Shown here: one piece after another, positions 39,238 to 48,283 of the stretch
How positions within the stretch are numbered: the stretch's first letter is position 1
Layout of the letters: each line of letters starts with the position of its first letter
NCBI RefSeq assembly: GCF_003574735.1
Contig: NZ_QORW01000007.1
Span: forward strand, 186,001-250,000
DNA: 64,000 nucleotides
Direction of reading: 5' to 3'
Source: Dongia deserti
Lineage (GTDB): Bacteria > Pseudomonadota > Alphaproteobacteria > Dongiales > Dongiaceae
Notes under the pieces: generated by a model
What the model was told of the DNA's origin: nothing
The model's database searches: none
Seen by the model: the letters and a program-made list of their open reading frames with translations, nothing else
Translations under genes and position numbers: made by a program

Positions 39238-40664
39238 CCGAGTCGTCATTGACTGATCCGGCTCAAACACCCCTCACCGAAAAGATCGCAGGCGAAGCGC
39301 TCGAGGCTGGCCTGCGCAAGACAGTGCAGTTCCCGCGCACCGGCTCATTGTTCCACGCTCTGTTGGCGCGGCCTTGGATTGATCCCGTCTGCCTGTGGGG
39401 TTTCAAGCGCGCCCTGCCCGCGTCGCGCGCCTGGGCCGCTGCGGCGGCGAGCAGCACGTCCCTCGAAGGATTTGCACGCCAGCTTGGGCTGTTCGGCTTA
39501 CCACCGCGCCTGCGCGGCAAGCTCAACACGACCCATCGCTTGCGCCTGCTGTCGAAGGCAGCGCAGGCCCGCTGGGCGGAAATCGCGTTCGATGGCGTGG
39601 ACGGCGATCTCGGCGCGGCTGAGCGTGAACGTCGAACGACCGCGCAATCCTATCTTGCCAACCGCTTCCGCTATCTTTCCTTCGCCAAGAAGTATCGCGT
39701 CTCGGCGGTGCGCTATCGCACGCCCAAACCGGAATTTGCCATCGAAGCCTTGTCCCAGGTGCTGATCGATCCCGATGCGCTGTTCCAAGTGGCCGATCCG
39801 CTGCCGCAAATCGAGCGTAGCCGGTCGGTCGATCACGGCGACGTGGTGGAATACTGGCTGCGGTTCGAGAGCGAGGGCGTGGGGGACGATCCGACCGATA
39901 CCTGCTACGCCCACATCTACGAACCCAAGCAGCACCCGAACGGCTTGCCGACCTTCTTCTTCGCCCATGGCCTCGCCATGGAGACGGAGATGATGGTGGA
40001 AGGGCCGCGCTCCTTCCTGGATATGGCGCGGGTCGGCATGCGCATCGTCCTGCCGGACGGGCCCGGGCACAACCGGCGTTGCAAGGCCGGCTTCTATGGC
40101 GGCGAGAGCTTCCTCACCGAGCCGCCGATCTCCGGCATCCAGCATTTCGTGCGCGCGGCGCGGGAATACGCCGCCTTGATCGCATGGTGTCGGGCCCAAG
40201 GTCCGGGCAGGATCTCGCTCGGCGGCATTTCGCTCGGCGCCCTGACGGCGCAGGTCACGGCCAGCCGCTGGCGCTATTGGCCGGCGGAATACAAGCCCGA
40301 CGCCCTGTTCCTAATGACCTCGACCTCGCGGATCAGTGCCCTGCCACTAGAATCATCGCTTGGCCAGATGGCGGACATCGACAACGAAGTGCGCCGCCAT
40401 GGCTGGAAGGCGGAGCATTTCCGGGTGCTGGAGCCGATCACCGATGCCAGCGCAGAACCGCCGATGGATCCGGCCAATGTCGTGGTCATGGTTGGCTTGC
40501 GCGATAACGTCACGCCGGCGGCGGGCGGGCACCTGCTCACGCAGCAATGGCGCGTGCCGAAGGAAAACGTGTTCATCAGAGACCGGGGCCATTTTTCGGC
40601 GGCGATCGGCCTGGGCGTCGATCCGGCCCCTTATGCGCGGATGTTCGACATCCTAACCCGTTGA
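39234..40664 (+). CDS. Alpha/beta hydrolase coupled to the isc operon
   Basis: A 476-residue protein whose GTG start overlaps the iscX stop (GTGA). The first 200 residues are Arg/Ala-rich, without a recognised domain. The second half is an alpha/beta hydrolase: TFFFAHGLAMETEMM, PDGPGHNRRCK, the nucleophile in SLGGISLGALTAQ (GxSxG), and a C-terminal GHFSAAIGLG His region. No signal peptide is seen. It has no known role in Fe-S biogenesis. Tight coupling suggests co-expression with iscX, but it may simply be a passenger. Confidence 0.8.
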   Translation: MTESSLTDPAQTPLTEKIAGEALEAGLRKTVQFPRTGSLFHALLARPWIDPVCLWGFKRALPASRAWAAAAASSTSLEGFARQLGLFGLPPRLRGKLNTTHRLRLLSKAAQARWAEIAFDGVDGDLGAAERERRTTAQSYLANRFRYLSFAKKYRVSAVRYRTPKPEFAIEALSQVLIDPDALFQVADPLPQIERSRSVDHGDVVEYWLRFESEGVGDDPTDTCYAHIYEPKQHPNGLPTFFFAHGLAMETEMMVEGPRSFLDMARVGMRIVLPDGPGHNRRCKAGFYGGESFLTEPPISGIQHFVRAAREYAALIAWCRAQGPGRISLGGISLGALTAQVTASRWRYWPAEYKPDALFLMTSTSRISALPLESSLGQMADIDNEVRRHGWKAEHFRVLEPITDASAEPPMDPANVVVMVGLRDNVTPAAGGHLLTQQWRVPKENVFIRDRGHFSAAIGLGVDPAPYARMFDILTR

Positions 40665-40773
40665 ATTTAGCGATTAGTTGGCCCAGATAGACGTGGCGGG
40701 GTAGGATGGCCCTTGCGTCATGGCAAGGTCCGGAGACCTCGCCATCACGGATCGAAAGGTGTGAAGACAAACC

Positions 40774-41907
40774 ATGAACTCACTCGGTTTCAACAAGCGG
40801 CCGGAAGATACGCGCGTCGTCGTCGCCATGTCGGGCGGCGTCGACAGCTCGGTCACGGCTGCCTTGCTGAAGCGCGAGGGCTATGACGTAGTCGGCATCA
40901 CGCTGCAGCTGTACGACCACGGCCTGACGGTGGGGAAGAAGGGCGCCTGCTGCGCGGGTCAGGACATCTATGACGCGCGCATGGCGGCCGACAAGATCGG
41001 CATCCCGCACTACGTGCTGGATTACGAGAGCCGTTTCTCCGATGCCGTGATGCAGGATTTCGCCGAGTCGTACCTGGCGGGCGAGACGCCGATCCCCTGC
41101 GTGCGCTGCAACCAGCGGGTCAAGTTCCGCGACCTGCTGGCGCAGTCGCGCGAGCTGGGTGCGGAGGCTTTGGCGACCGGCCACTACGTGAAGCGCGTCG
41201 CGGGCGCGCGCGGTGCCGAACTGCATCGCGGTGCGGACCCCAAGCGCGACCAGAGCTATTTCCTCTTCGCGACCACACACGCGCAGCTCGATTTCCTGCG
41301 TTTCCCATTGGGCGACCTGCCGAAGACCGAGACGCGCGCGATCGCTGCGCAATTCGAACTTGCGGTGGCGGACAAGCCGGACAGTCAGGACATCTGCTTC
41401 GTGCCGACGGGTGGCTATGCCAAGGTCGTGGAGCGCCTGCGCCCCGGCGCGGCGGAGCCCGGCGAGCTGGTGCATCTGGACGGCCGCGTGCTGGGCAAGC
41501 ATGACGGGCTGATCAATTTCACCGTGGGCCAGCGAAAGGGCCTCGGCCTCGGCGACCTCAACGAGAACGGCCAGCCGCTCTATGTCGTGCGCCTCGAGCC
41601 GGAGACGCGCCGCGTGTTCGTCGGGCCGAAGGCGGCGCTGGCCAAGCGGAGCGTCACGTTGCGCGAGGTGAACTGGCTGGGAAGCGCTGACGAGCGGACG
41701 GAGAATGTCGAGGTCGAGGTGAAGCTGCGCTCGATGACCGAGCCGAAGCCGGCGATCATCTCGCTGCTACCCGGCGGTTGCGCGCGCGTCGCGTTGCTGG
41801 AGCCGCAGTTTGGTATCTCGCCCGGCCAGGCCTGCGTGTTCTACCAGGGCAACCGCGTACTGGGCGGCGGGTGGATCCAGCGCGAGCCGGCGGCCGAGGC
41901 TGCGTAA
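40774..41907 (+). CDS. mnmA: tRNA 2-thiouridylase MnmA
   Basis: ATP-dependent enzyme that puts sulfur on U34 of tRNA-Lys, Glu and Gln, using sulfur that begins at IscS. The 377 residues have the PP-loop [17 protein letters not shown], the first catalytic Cys in [13 protein letters not shown], and the second in [12 protein letters not shown] tRNA-contacting GQRKGLGLG and a C-terminal beta-barrel follow. Placement 1.5 kb after the isc operon is biologically sensible, since it consumes IscS-derived sulfur. Confidence 0.96.
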   Translation: MNSLGFNKRPEDTRVVVAMSGGVDSSVTAALLKREGYDVVGITLQLYDHGLTVGKKGACCAGQDIYDARMAADKIGIPHYVLDYESRFSDAVMQDFAESYLAGETPIPCVRCNQRVKFRDLLAQSRELGAEALATGHYVKRVAGARGAELHRGADPKRDQSYFLFATTHAQLDFLRFPLGDLPKTETRAIAAQFELAVADKPDSQDICFVPTGGYAKVVERLRPGAAEPGELVHLDGRVLGKHDGLINFTVGQRKGLGLGDLNENGQPLYVVRLEPETRRVFVGPKAALAKRSVTLREVNWLGSADERTENVEVEVKLRSMTEPKPAIISLLPGGCARVALLEPQFGISPGQACVFYQGNRVLGGGWIQREPAAEAA

Positions 41908-41917
41908 GGGGACGGCA

Positions 41918-42226
41918 ATGGACCTGACCGAACTCACCGAAGAGATGCGCAAACGTGCCGGACAGAACGTGAAGCTCGGCTACAAGGTGAAGTTCATCCT
42001 GGAGGAAGAGGACGGCATCATCTTCTGGGACGGGACCGAGCATCCGCCCGCGATTGACAACGAGGATAGGCCGGACGCCACCACCACCATCCGGATCTCG
42101 GCCGAAAACCTGCAGAAGCTGATGGCAGGCGGCCTGGACCCGACCCTCGCCTACATGACCGGTAAGCTGAAGGTCGAGGGCAGCATGGGGGTGGCCCTGA
42201 AGCTGACCTCCATGTTCTCGGATTAG
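41918..42226 (+). CDS. SCP2 sterol-binding domain protein
   Basis: A 102-residue stand-alone SCP2-fold protein, a hydrophobic-ligand carrier family. It shows the closing pattern TIRISAENLQKLMAGGLDPTLAYMTGKLKVEGSMGVALKL (in part: AYMTGKLKVEGSMGVA). The ATG at 41918 has AAGGGGA upstream, 10 bp after mnmA, so the two are probably co-transcribed. Ligand unknown. Confidence 0.88.
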   Translation: MDLTELTEEMRKRAGQNVKLGYKVKFILEEEDGIIFWDGTEHPPAIDNEDRPDATTTIRISAENLQKLMAGGLDPTLAYMTGKLKVEGSMGVALKLTSMFSD

Positions 42227-42254
42227 TCCGCCGGATCAAAGGCTTGCACTATCC

Positions 42255-42283
42255 TTGACGGCGCGGACGGTGGCCTTTATATG
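42255..42283 (+). promoter_or_regulatory. Promoter of tRNA-Met
   Basis: TTGACG (42255-42260), 17-bp spacer, TATATG (42278-42283). Transcription would begin near 42290, 38 bp before the tRNA. Close to consensus, as expected for a stable-RNA promoter. Confidence 0.7.
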
Positions 42284-42327
42284 CTTGCCTCCGCGTTCCG
42301 GCCGGTTACCTCAACCGGCCCTCCGGT

Positions 42328-42402
42328 GGCGCCGTAGCTCAGCGGTAGAGCAGGGGAATCATAATCCCTTGGTCGGTGGTTCAAATCCGCCCGGCGCTAC
42401 CA
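42328..42402 (+). tRNA. tRNA-Met (anticodon CAT)
   Basis: A complete 75-nt cloverleaf. The acceptor stem GGCGCCG pairs with CGGCGCT (one G:U), the D arm is GCTC/GAGC, and the anticodon stem GGGGA/TCCCT carries loop ATCATAA, giving anticodon CAT. The T arm is GGTGG/CCGCC with TTCAAAT, and ACCA is encoded at the 3' end. The stem pattern (GGGGAATCATAATCCCT) fits the elongator Met tRNA rather than initiator or Ile2. It stands at the border between the conserved core and the accessory-looking region. Confidence 0.95.
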
Positions 42403-42605
42403 AACTAACCCGCTGAACTCGCAGACTTTTTTCTGTTCTCGCCAGGGAACAATGGGCGAATTGGCCTGTCCCGCCCAGTGCCAGCAAAATCAATGCTTTG
42501 CCGTCCAGTGCCGTCCAATGCCACGCGAGTTTGGCCCAACGGATTCCACGTTTGTTCTCTGGACGAGGTCCGGCAAAATCGGTCCATTCCGAAGCGAGGC
42601 GGTGC

Positions 42606-42848
42606 ATGTTGGTCTGGGTGCCCGACGAGACGATCGAATTCGTGATTATGGACGCGATGCGTGGCGTGCGCCTTCCAGCCGATCCACCCTCGCGCCGGCG
42701 CGGCCGCCTCCAGCTGACGAAGCTCGAGGAAGACCAGCGGCGCCTCCTGGCAAAGGCCGTGATGGAGAAGCTGCGGCAGAGCCACTGGCGGATCGTCCGA
42801 CCGGAGATCCGCCCGCACGGAAGGCCGGATTTCACGTGGAAGGGGTAG
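42606..42848 (+). CDS. Small hypothetical protein near tRNA-Met
   Basis: An 80-residue ORF, charged and Arg-rich (VPDETIEFVIMDAMRG near the start; EEDQRRLLAKAVMEKLRQ in the middle, predicted helix). GAGG lies about 8 nt before the ATG. It belongs to no family I know. It is the only plausible gene in the stretch between the tRNA and the lysine-rich pseudogene. It may be a chance ORF. Confidence 0.35.
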   Translation: MLVWVPDETIEFVIMDAMRGVRLPADPPSRRRGRLQLTKLEEDQRRLLAKAVMEKLRQSHWRIVRPEIRPHGRPDFTWKG

Positions 42849-43066
42849 GCCCGCTCAGCACTGATCGCGCACGGCGTGCGTCCACGCGGTTGGCAACCTG
42901 AAGCTGAAGCGGTCCCCTCATTGTGCATCTATGTGCTCCGGAGACTCGGGAGGAGCGAATGGTGAAGAAGGGGGAAGGCACCATGGTTGGTTCGTGGGGT
43001 GGAACGACCAAGAAGTCGGCCAAGAAGAAGGCCGTCAGGAAGGGGCCTAAGAGTCCGTTTGGAAAA

Positions 43067-43497
43067 TCATGGATGAGCGGTTCTTCGTAGTAGGTTTCCG
43101 CCCATGGCGACGAGGATCATGGCGTGGGAGACGTCGATGCGCTGCTCGTAATCGCGCACGAGGCGTCGCCATCGGGTCATCCAGCTGAAGGTGCGCTCGA
43201 CGACCCAGCGGCGGGGTAGAACCTGGAAGCCCTTTTGTTCTTCGGACCGGCGGATGATCTCGATGACGAAGTCGAGATAGGCAGCCTTGTCCATGAGCTT
43301 GAGCCGATCGTAGGCGGCATCGGCGAACAGATGTTTCACCCAGGGCCAGCGCTTGCGGATGCTGTCGAGAATGGCCTGTGCGCCAGCGCTGTCGGAGATG
43401 TCGGCTGGCGTCAGGTTGACCATCAAAAGCCGCCCGTCGGTATCGACCGCAATGTGGCGTTTGCGGCCGACGATCTTCTTGCCCGCGTCATAGCCCC
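43067..43497 (-). CDS. IS5-family transposase, second part (orfB)
   Basis: Carries the later catalytic residues of the DDE domain: Asp in [13 protein letters not shown] and Glu in [14 protein letters not shown]. It lies in the +1 frame relative to orfA. Continuous homology begins around [20 protein letters not shown], just past the orfA stop. It cannot act alone, because the first catalytic Asp is in orfA. A frameshift in the GGGG run at 43494-43497 would join them. Confidence 0.85.
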
Positions 43498-43895
43498 TTT
43501 GCGCGCCAGGGGCCCGGAGCCTTCACCGATTGGCTGTCGATCACACCGGCCGTTGGGCTGGCCTCGCGACCGGCCCGTTCACGATCCAGCATCAGCGTCA
43601 CGTCGTGGATGGTCTGGAACAGAAAACGCCGCGCCAACTCGCGGAAGCAGCCATAAACCGTCTGCCAAGGCCCGAAGTGGATCGGCAGCATCCGCCAGCC
43701 GCAACCGGAGCGTACCAGGTAACGCACGGCGTTGATCACCTCCCGGAAATCGACCTCACGCGGACGGCCCCGACGCCCGGGCTTGGGCATCAGGGGAGCG
43801 ATCTGCTCCCATTCCTCGTCCGTCAGATCAGACGGGTAGCGCTTGGTCTTCTTGGCGATCTTGGCCATCCGGCCACGGCTCTGTTCTGTCCACAT
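43488..43895 (-). CDS. IS5-family transposase, first part (orfA)
   Basis: A 135-residue ORF with the N-terminal DUF4096-like domain (KRYPSDLTDEEWEQIAPLMP, GRPREVDFREVINAVRYLVRSG) and the first catalytic Asp in GVIDSQSVKAP. It stops soon after at 43488-43490. An internal ATG at 43868 (MAKIAKKTKRY) is an alternative start. Fused with orfB it gives about 276 residues, a normal length for the family. Programmed frameshifting or an inactivating indel are both possible. Confidence 0.85.
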   Translation of the reverse strand: MWTEQSRGRMAKIAKKTKRYPSDLTDEEWEQIAPLMPKPGRRGRPREVDFREVINAVRYLVRSGCGWRMLPIHFGPWQTVYGCFRELARRFLFQTIHDVTLMLDRERAGREASPTAGVIDSQSVKAPGPWRAKGL

Positions 43896-44005
43896 CCAGA
43901 GCTTGAATCACAACTCACCACCAAGCGGAAGCGATTTTCCAAACAGACTCTAAGGAGGCGGTTCACAAGAAGGGGGTAAAGAAGAAGGCTGCAAAGAAGA
44001 AGTAG

Positions 44006-44581
44006 CGCGATCTGTCCTATCCCAAGTCGACCGACGGCAGGCGAGGCGGTTTCCTGCGCCCGCCTACTTGCAGGTCGGATCAACGAAGAAGGCGACCTCC
44101 GCGAAACTCTGCACAATCAATCGGCAGTACCTTTGTTTCGTGTGTAATGGCCTTATTCTATTTCTAGTACGCCAAATTCTATTTATAAAACAACACGTTA
44201 TGCCAAATTATTATTGCAGATATAGCCAAAAACGGCTACATCCCAAAATCAAGAATCATACTGCCGAAGTTCGCGAGTTGGGCAGCAGGACGGGGAGTGT
44301 TTCCCCTGTAACGATAGGATCATGGTTGGACTGAGTGTGGTCTGCGTCGAAACCGGGGACGGCGATGCTGATTGCGCCCGCAGCGAGGATGCCCGGGTGC
44401 CGGGCGTCAGCGGGCGAGTTGCGCATCAAACGATAGGAGACGGTCGTTCGACCAAGCGAGATCGAGGACCAGTAAACTGAATGATCCGCGATTACTTGCG
44501 ATTGCGTGCGCCGGATCCCCCGGTGCGGCGACGATAAGCAGTTTCCACCAAGCTTGACCCGAAAAATACAGGATAAGTCAC
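44006..44581. other. AT-rich intergenic region
   Basis: About 575 bp without a convincing gene. The stretch 44140-44240 is strikingly AT-rich (for example CTATTTATAAAACAAC) against GC-rich surroundings, suggesting foreign or regulatory DNA. An 88-residue reading frame across it (44068-44334) has no coding character. Confidence 0.4.
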
Positions 44582-44932
44582 GTGCAAACGTACGAGGTCA
44601 CGAATGAGACAACACCCGAGGACCATTTCGATCCTGGTGCGCCGGCCTTGTGTGGCGCGGCCGTCATGCCTTTCAGTGCTGATGCTATGACCGTGACGCT
44701 GTCGCTTGGCGAATTGCAGCGGGATTCTAACGGCGAGATCGTTGTCGTGAATTCCAGCGGCATCCCGACATTACAAATCGTGACCGAGCTGAAGCTGCTC
44801 AGATCCGGGGTCGTGGCCGATCACTCGATGGAGAGTGGGTTTCAGGTCGCCGGCTTCAATTACTGGCTCTTCGAGGACGGCACGAAGCTGTTCTACCCGA
44901 CACATCTGTCGATCGTGCTCCAGAATCACTGA
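44582..44932 (+). CDS. Hypothetical protein
   Basis: A 116-residue soluble, acidic protein starting at GTG behind an AGGATAAG region. It reads as genuine coding sequence (mixed beta pattern: AMTVTLSLGELQRDSNGEIVV and FNYWLFEDGTKLFYPTHLSIVL in part), but I do not recognise a family. It is followed 12 bp later by a small membrane-protein ORF in the same direction, so the two may be co-transcribed. Confidence 0.55.
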   Translation: MQTYEVTNETTPEDHFDPGAPALCGAAVMPFSADAMTVTLSLGELQRDSNGEIVVVNSSGIPTLQIVTELKLLRSGVVADHSMESGFQVAGFNYWLFEDGTKLFYPTHLSIVLQNH

Positions 44933-44944
44933 AGCAAGGCTGCC

Positions 44945-45160
44945 ATGACCGATAATCTCCTTATATGGGCGCTCGTTCTCAGTGGGTGCTTTCTCATGCT
45001 GATCCTCGTGGAGTGGCTAAGGGCCCGCTTCGATCATATGGATCGAGTTCGAGGCAACGCAGAGGCGCAACGCCGGCTTGGTCTCGACGGGTGGGAGCGC
45101 TGGTGGCGGGAAGAGCCGGAGCGTCAAGAGCTACGTGGCGCTCGGTGGCAAAGATCATAG
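44945..45160 (+). CDS. Small single-pass membrane protein
   Basis: A 71-residue ORF with one N-terminal membrane helix (LLIWALVLSGCFLMLILVEWL) and a charged, Arg/Trp-rich cytoplasmic tail (WERWWREEPERQELRG). GCAAGG precedes the ATG. No family recognised. It is likely co-transcribed with the preceding hypothetical gene. Confidence 0.5.
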   Translation: MTDNLLIWALVLSGCFLMLILVEWLRARFDHMDRVRGNAEAQRRLGLDGWERWWREEPERQELRGARWQRS

Positions 45161-45270
45161 TGATTGCTCGACTAACATCAGCGGTCGTGCGGATCATCGC
45201 TCTCTCGAAGGCAAAGCACCAAAAGTCCTGCGTGCTGCCGGCGATGACCCTGCGCAAAAACAGGACACTC

Positions 45271-45345
45271 ATGAGCCATTTCCGAAGGGGAATGGTGTTT
45301 GGTGTAGTTATTGCCTGCATCTTAGTCCTCCTGTTGGGTGCCTGA
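45271..45345 (+). CDS. Possible 24-residue hydrophobic peptide
   Basis: ATG with AGGACA upstream. The peptide is a short basic start (MSHFRRG) followed by one hydrophobic helix (VFGVVIACILVLLLGA). The form is typical of small membrane peptides, but chance ORFs of this size are common. Confidence 0.25.
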   Translation: MSHFRRGMVFGVVIACILVLLLGA

Positions 45346-45694
45346 GCGCAGTTGATTCGTCATGCGGCGGAATTGGCAAACACCGAGGAGTTTGGTGTGG
45401 CGGGCCGCACACCGCCGTTAGAAACAAGGCCTCGATAGACAGCCACTCAATCTGCCGCTTATGCACGCGGCCTAGGCCACCGCTCGTCCAGTGCTCTGGC
45501 GTGCCTGCAATCCCGAACGAGGTTCGCGGTGGCTCAGGTGAGGCGCTGTAATAAACAGAATATGTGATAATATAAATAGAATTACATCGATGGCAGGTCA
45601 TGTATTATCTCCGCAAATATTTGCTTGCATAACTAATTCTTAACTGCCGGTTCGCTAATCAATCGGCACCTTTAACTGTAACGGACGAGATTCG
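45346..45694. other. Intergenic region upstream of the PstS-like gene
   Basis: No gene seen. The segment 45548-45600 is AT-rich with promoter-like sequence (TGATAATATAAATAGAAT). The 12-mer TATAAATAGAAT at 45571-45582 recurs at 56749-56760 upstream of the RTX gene. No clear Pho box was found. Confidence 0.35.
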
Positions 45695-46453
45695 ATGTCT
45701 TCCAAAGTCAAGAAGACGCTGGCCGTGGCCGCGGCGGGCCTGCTCTTGGCCAGCGGCTACGCATCCGCTGGCACCACGCTCAAGCTCGGCGGCAGTGCCG
45801 CCGTGGGCAAGGGCGTCATCGTTGCCAACCAGGCGGCGATCGAAAAGGACACTGGGCTGACGCTCGACATCACCGTGAACGGCGATGCAAACGGCCTCAA
45901 GCTGCTGAACGCTGGCGAGGTCGACGTCGCCATGCTCGGCGCACCGATCGAGTTTGCGGTGAAGCGCTTGAACGCGGAGGCTCCCGGTTCGATCAACCCC
46001 AGCGAGTTCGTCGCGACGCAGGTGGGCAGCGACACCGTCAAGTTCATCGTTCATCCGAGCAACCCGGTGAAGACGCTCACCGACACGCAGCTCAAGGAGA
46101 TCCTCACCGGCAAGATCACGTCGTGGAAGGATGTCGGTGGTCCCGACCAGCCGATCCTCGTCGTAACCGGTGGGCCTGGTCTGGGCGCACGTGCCATCGT
46201 CGTCAACCTCTTCCTCAGTGGCACCGACATCGTCAAGACGGCGCGCGAGGTGCAGCAACTGGGGCAGGTAGCCCAGGTGGTTGCCCAGGCGCCGACCGCC
46301 ATTGGCTATGGCAACGGCGGCAGCATCACCGATGCGGTGGCGGTCATTCCGGGCGTCGAGGTCGTGACGCCGCTCAGCCTCGTCACGCGCGGCGCACCTA
46401 GCCCGGAAGCGCAGAAGCTGATCAAAGCGGCGACGAAATACGCCCCGAAGTGA
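45695..46453 (+). CDS. PstS-like phosphate/anion substrate-binding protein
   Basis: Periplasmic binding protein of the PBP-like (PstS_2) type. The 252 residues start with a signal peptide (about 1-25, cut after ASA). KLGGSAAVGKGVI, the hinge EVDVAMLGAPIE, and the LTDTQLKEILTGKITSWKDVGGPDQP block characteristic of PstS-type proteins (given in part: ILTGKITSWKDVGG) follow, with APTAIGYGNGG near the end. No pst transporter genes are adjacent. A chemoreceptor gene follows 65 bp later, so it could feed ligand to a sensor rather than a transporter; that is inference. Confidence 0.85.
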   Translation: MSSKVKKTLAVAAAGLLLASGYASAGTTLKLGGSAAVGKGVIVANQAAIEKDTGLTLDITVNGDANGLKLLNAGEVDVAMLGAPIEFAVKRLNAEAPGSINPSEFVATQVGSDTVKFIVHPSNPVKTLTDTQLKEILTGKITSWKDVGGPDQPILVVTGGPGLGARAIVVNLFLSGTDIVKTAREVQQLGQVAQVVAQAPTAIGYGNGGSITDAVAVIPGVEVVTPLSLVTRGAPSPEAQKLIKAATKYAPK

Positions 46454-46518
46454 CGTGATGGAAACCGGCAGGTCAGCGTGATTGACCGGGATTGCTTGAT
46501 ACAAGGTAGAGGTTCGAT

Positions 46519-48216
46519 GTGATTGGGTTCGCAGGGTTGAAGCGGATGAAGATCTCCACCAAGCTTTCGAGCGTGCTAGGCGCCGCGCTGACGGCTCTGT
46601 GCATCATGGGCGCGATCGCCGTGTTTGCGTCGCGCGAGATCCAGGTTCTCGGGCGTGAGCTCAACGCCGAAAGCAGCCAGTTCTCGACTGTCGAGATGAC
46701 CGTGTCGGTCAACGTCGAGCGCGCCATCGGCATCGTACGATCGGCCCCGTCCGACCTTGACCTGGAATCACTGAAGGGCAAGCGTCAAGACTTCCACGCG
46801 GTCCTCGACGAATCAAGGAGCACGCTGAGTGCCCTCGCCAACGCCAAGGCTGGCGTCAAGTCCGGTGCTGACACGATCATGGAAGCCATCGGCGCGTTCG
46901 AGGACGCGTCGATCACCGTCTTCGAGAAAACCGCATCGTTCGCTCAGCAGGAGGCCATGGCCGCATTGTCAAACGGCGTCGCGCCGGCGGAACTGGCGCT
47001 GCAAGATGCGCTCGAGCAGTTTCGGGTGGCGGCCAACCAGCACAGCGCGGAGAAAGGGGCGGACATCCAGGCGCTCGTCGATGAAATCGCCTGGATCGTC
47101 GTCGGCCTGGCCGTGCTGCTGGTGGTGGCAATCGCCGGCCTCGGCTACGCAACTGTCTCGCGCGGGATTGCGCGGCCGATCGCCGCCATCAACGCGGTAA
47201 TGATCCGGCTGTCGGGTGGCGATGCGGGTGTCGCGGTGCCGTACACCGATCGGCGTGACGAGATCGGCGAGATGGCCCATGCCGTCCAGGTGTTCAAGGA
47301 CAACGCCATCGAGGTAGAGCGCCTGAAGGCAGAGCAGCAGGCGCAGGAGCGCCGCGCCGCCGAGGAGCGCCGCACCGCGACGCTCGATCTCGCGTCGAAG
47401 TTCGAGGCGAGTGTCGGCTCAATGGTCGATGCGGTTGCAGCGGCGAGTACCGAACTGCAAACCACCGCCGGTTGCATGAATGCGACGACGGAGGAATCGA
47501 ATAGGCAGGCCACCGCCGTCGCCGCCGCGTCAGAGCAGGCGTCGGTCAACGTACAGACGGTGGCGGCCGCGACCGAAGAGCTCAGCTCCTCGGTCAGCGA
47601 GATCGGCCGTCAGGTAGCCCGGTCTGCAGAGATCGCCGGCGGCGCGGTAAGGGAGGCGGAGCGCACCAATGCTGAAATGCAGAGCCTGGCGCAGGCGGCG
47701 CAGAAGATCGGCGAGGTGATTCAGCTCATTACCGACATCGCGGGCCAGACCAATCTGCTGGCGCTCAACGCCACGATCGAGGCCGCGCGCGCCGGCGAGG
47801 CCGGAAAGGGCTTTGCCGTGGTGGCGTCCGAGGTCAAGAACCTGGCGAACCAGACTGCCCGGGCCACCGAGGAGATCAGCGCCCACATTGCCGCCATCCA
47901 AGCGGCGACCAGCCGCTCGGTTGCCGCCATTGCCGGCATTGGCGGCACCATCAAGACGATTGATGAGATCGCCGCGGCGATCGCCAGTTCGATCGAGGAG
48001 CAAGGCGCCGCGACGCGCGAGATCGCCAGCAACGCCCAGCAGGCGGCGATCGGCACCACCGAGGTATCGGCCAACATCGGTGGCGTCAGCAAGGCGGCGC
48101 GCGAAACCGGCGCAGCGGCGGGCCAAGTGTTGTCCTCGGCGGGCCAGCTCGCCGAGCTGGCCAACCGTCTGCGCAGCGAGGTCGGACGCTTCCTCGGTCA
48201 GGTCCGCGCGGCGTGA
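46519..48216 (+). CDS. Methyl-accepting chemotaxis protein
   Basis: Chemoreceptor of 565 residues. Membrane helices lie at about 16-38 and 191-213, flanking a ~150-residue helical periplasmic sensor. A HAMP domain spans about 214-270, and the cytoplasmic signalling domain contains the CheA/CheW contact tip [20 protein letters not shown] and [18 protein letters not shown]. It starts at GTG (46519) behind AGGTAGAGG; the ATG at 46546 is an alternative. No CheBR pentapeptide is evident at the C-terminus. It follows the PstS-like gene and precedes a small secreted protein, probably one unit. Confidence 0.92.
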   Translation: MIGFAGLKRMKISTKLSSVLGAALTALCIMGAIAVFASREIQVLGRELNAESSQFSTVEMTVSVNVERAIGIVRSAPSDLDLESLKGKRQDFHAVLDESRSTLSALANAKAGVKSGADTIMEAIGAFEDASITVFEKTASFAQQEAMAALSNGVAPAELALQDALEQFRVAANQHSAEKGADIQALVDEIAWIVVGLAVLLVVAIAGLGYATVSRGIARPIAAINAVMIRLSGGDAGVAVPYTDRRDEIGEMAHAVQVFKDNAIEVERLKAEQQAQERRAAEERRTATLDLASKFEASVGSMVDAVAAASTELQTTAGCMNATTEESNRQATAVAAASEQASVNVQTVAAATEELSSSVSEIGRQVARSAEIAGGAVREAERTNAEMQSLAQAAQKIGEVIQLITDIAGQTNLLALNATIEAARAGEAGKGFAVVASEVKNLANQTARATEEISAHIAAIQAATSRSVAAIAGIGGTIKTIDEIAAAIASSIEEQGAATREIASNAQQAAIGTTEVSANIGGVSKAARETGAAAGQVLSSAGQLAELANRLRSEVGRFLGQVRAA

Positions 48217-48283
48217 TGCGGGCGGCAACCGCTGCCTGCAGCTTGTGAGTCCTGTTCGCAAATCCAAACCCAGGAGATCATCC

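Larger units (their letters stand above)
43051..43950 (-). mobile_element. IS5-family insertion sequence (900 bp, complete)
   Basis: Terminal inverted repeats of 18 bp: GAGTCCGTTTGGAAAATC at the left end and its complement with one mismatch at the right end (43933-43950). The element is flanked by direct repeats TAA (43048-43050 and 43951-43953), or CTAA if the last C is counted as target. Inside is one DDE transposase in two frames on the minus strand. Size, repeats and transposase match the IS5 family, probably the IS427/IS1031-like groups. The ends are intact, suggesting recent insertion. Confidence 0.9.
42959..44005 (+). pseudogene. Lysine-rich small protein gene interrupted by an IS5-family element
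   Basis: The ATG at 42959 follows a strong GGGAGGAG ribosome site. The reading encodes a Lys-rich N-terminus (TTKKSAKKKAVRKGPK) until the IS at 43051. After the IS, from 43951, the same frame resumes and ends in HKKGVKKKAAKKK at the TAG at 44003-44005. Removing the IS and one 3-bp target copy gives a clean 47-residue ORF with about 40% Lys/Arg. Such tails resemble histone H1-like or AlgP-type DNA-binding proteins, but the role is unknown. The insertion truncates the present product to about 43 residues with an IS-encoded end. Confidence 0.7.

Noticed and set aside
42359-42928. Minus-strand 189-residue ORF ending in LVAPGGFEPPTKGL
   Set aside because: That ending is the well-known antisense reading of a tRNA gene; here it covers tRNA-Met. 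The rest has no coding features.
42403-44005. Attachment-site repeat of the tRNA-Met 3' end marking an island
   Set aside because: I could not find a second copy of the tRNA end within the window, nor an integrase gene, so no att pair is claimed.
45600-45694. Possible Pho box before the PstS-like gene
   Set aside because: Only weak CTGTAA-like fragments; no pair of direct repeats with the correct 11-bp period.
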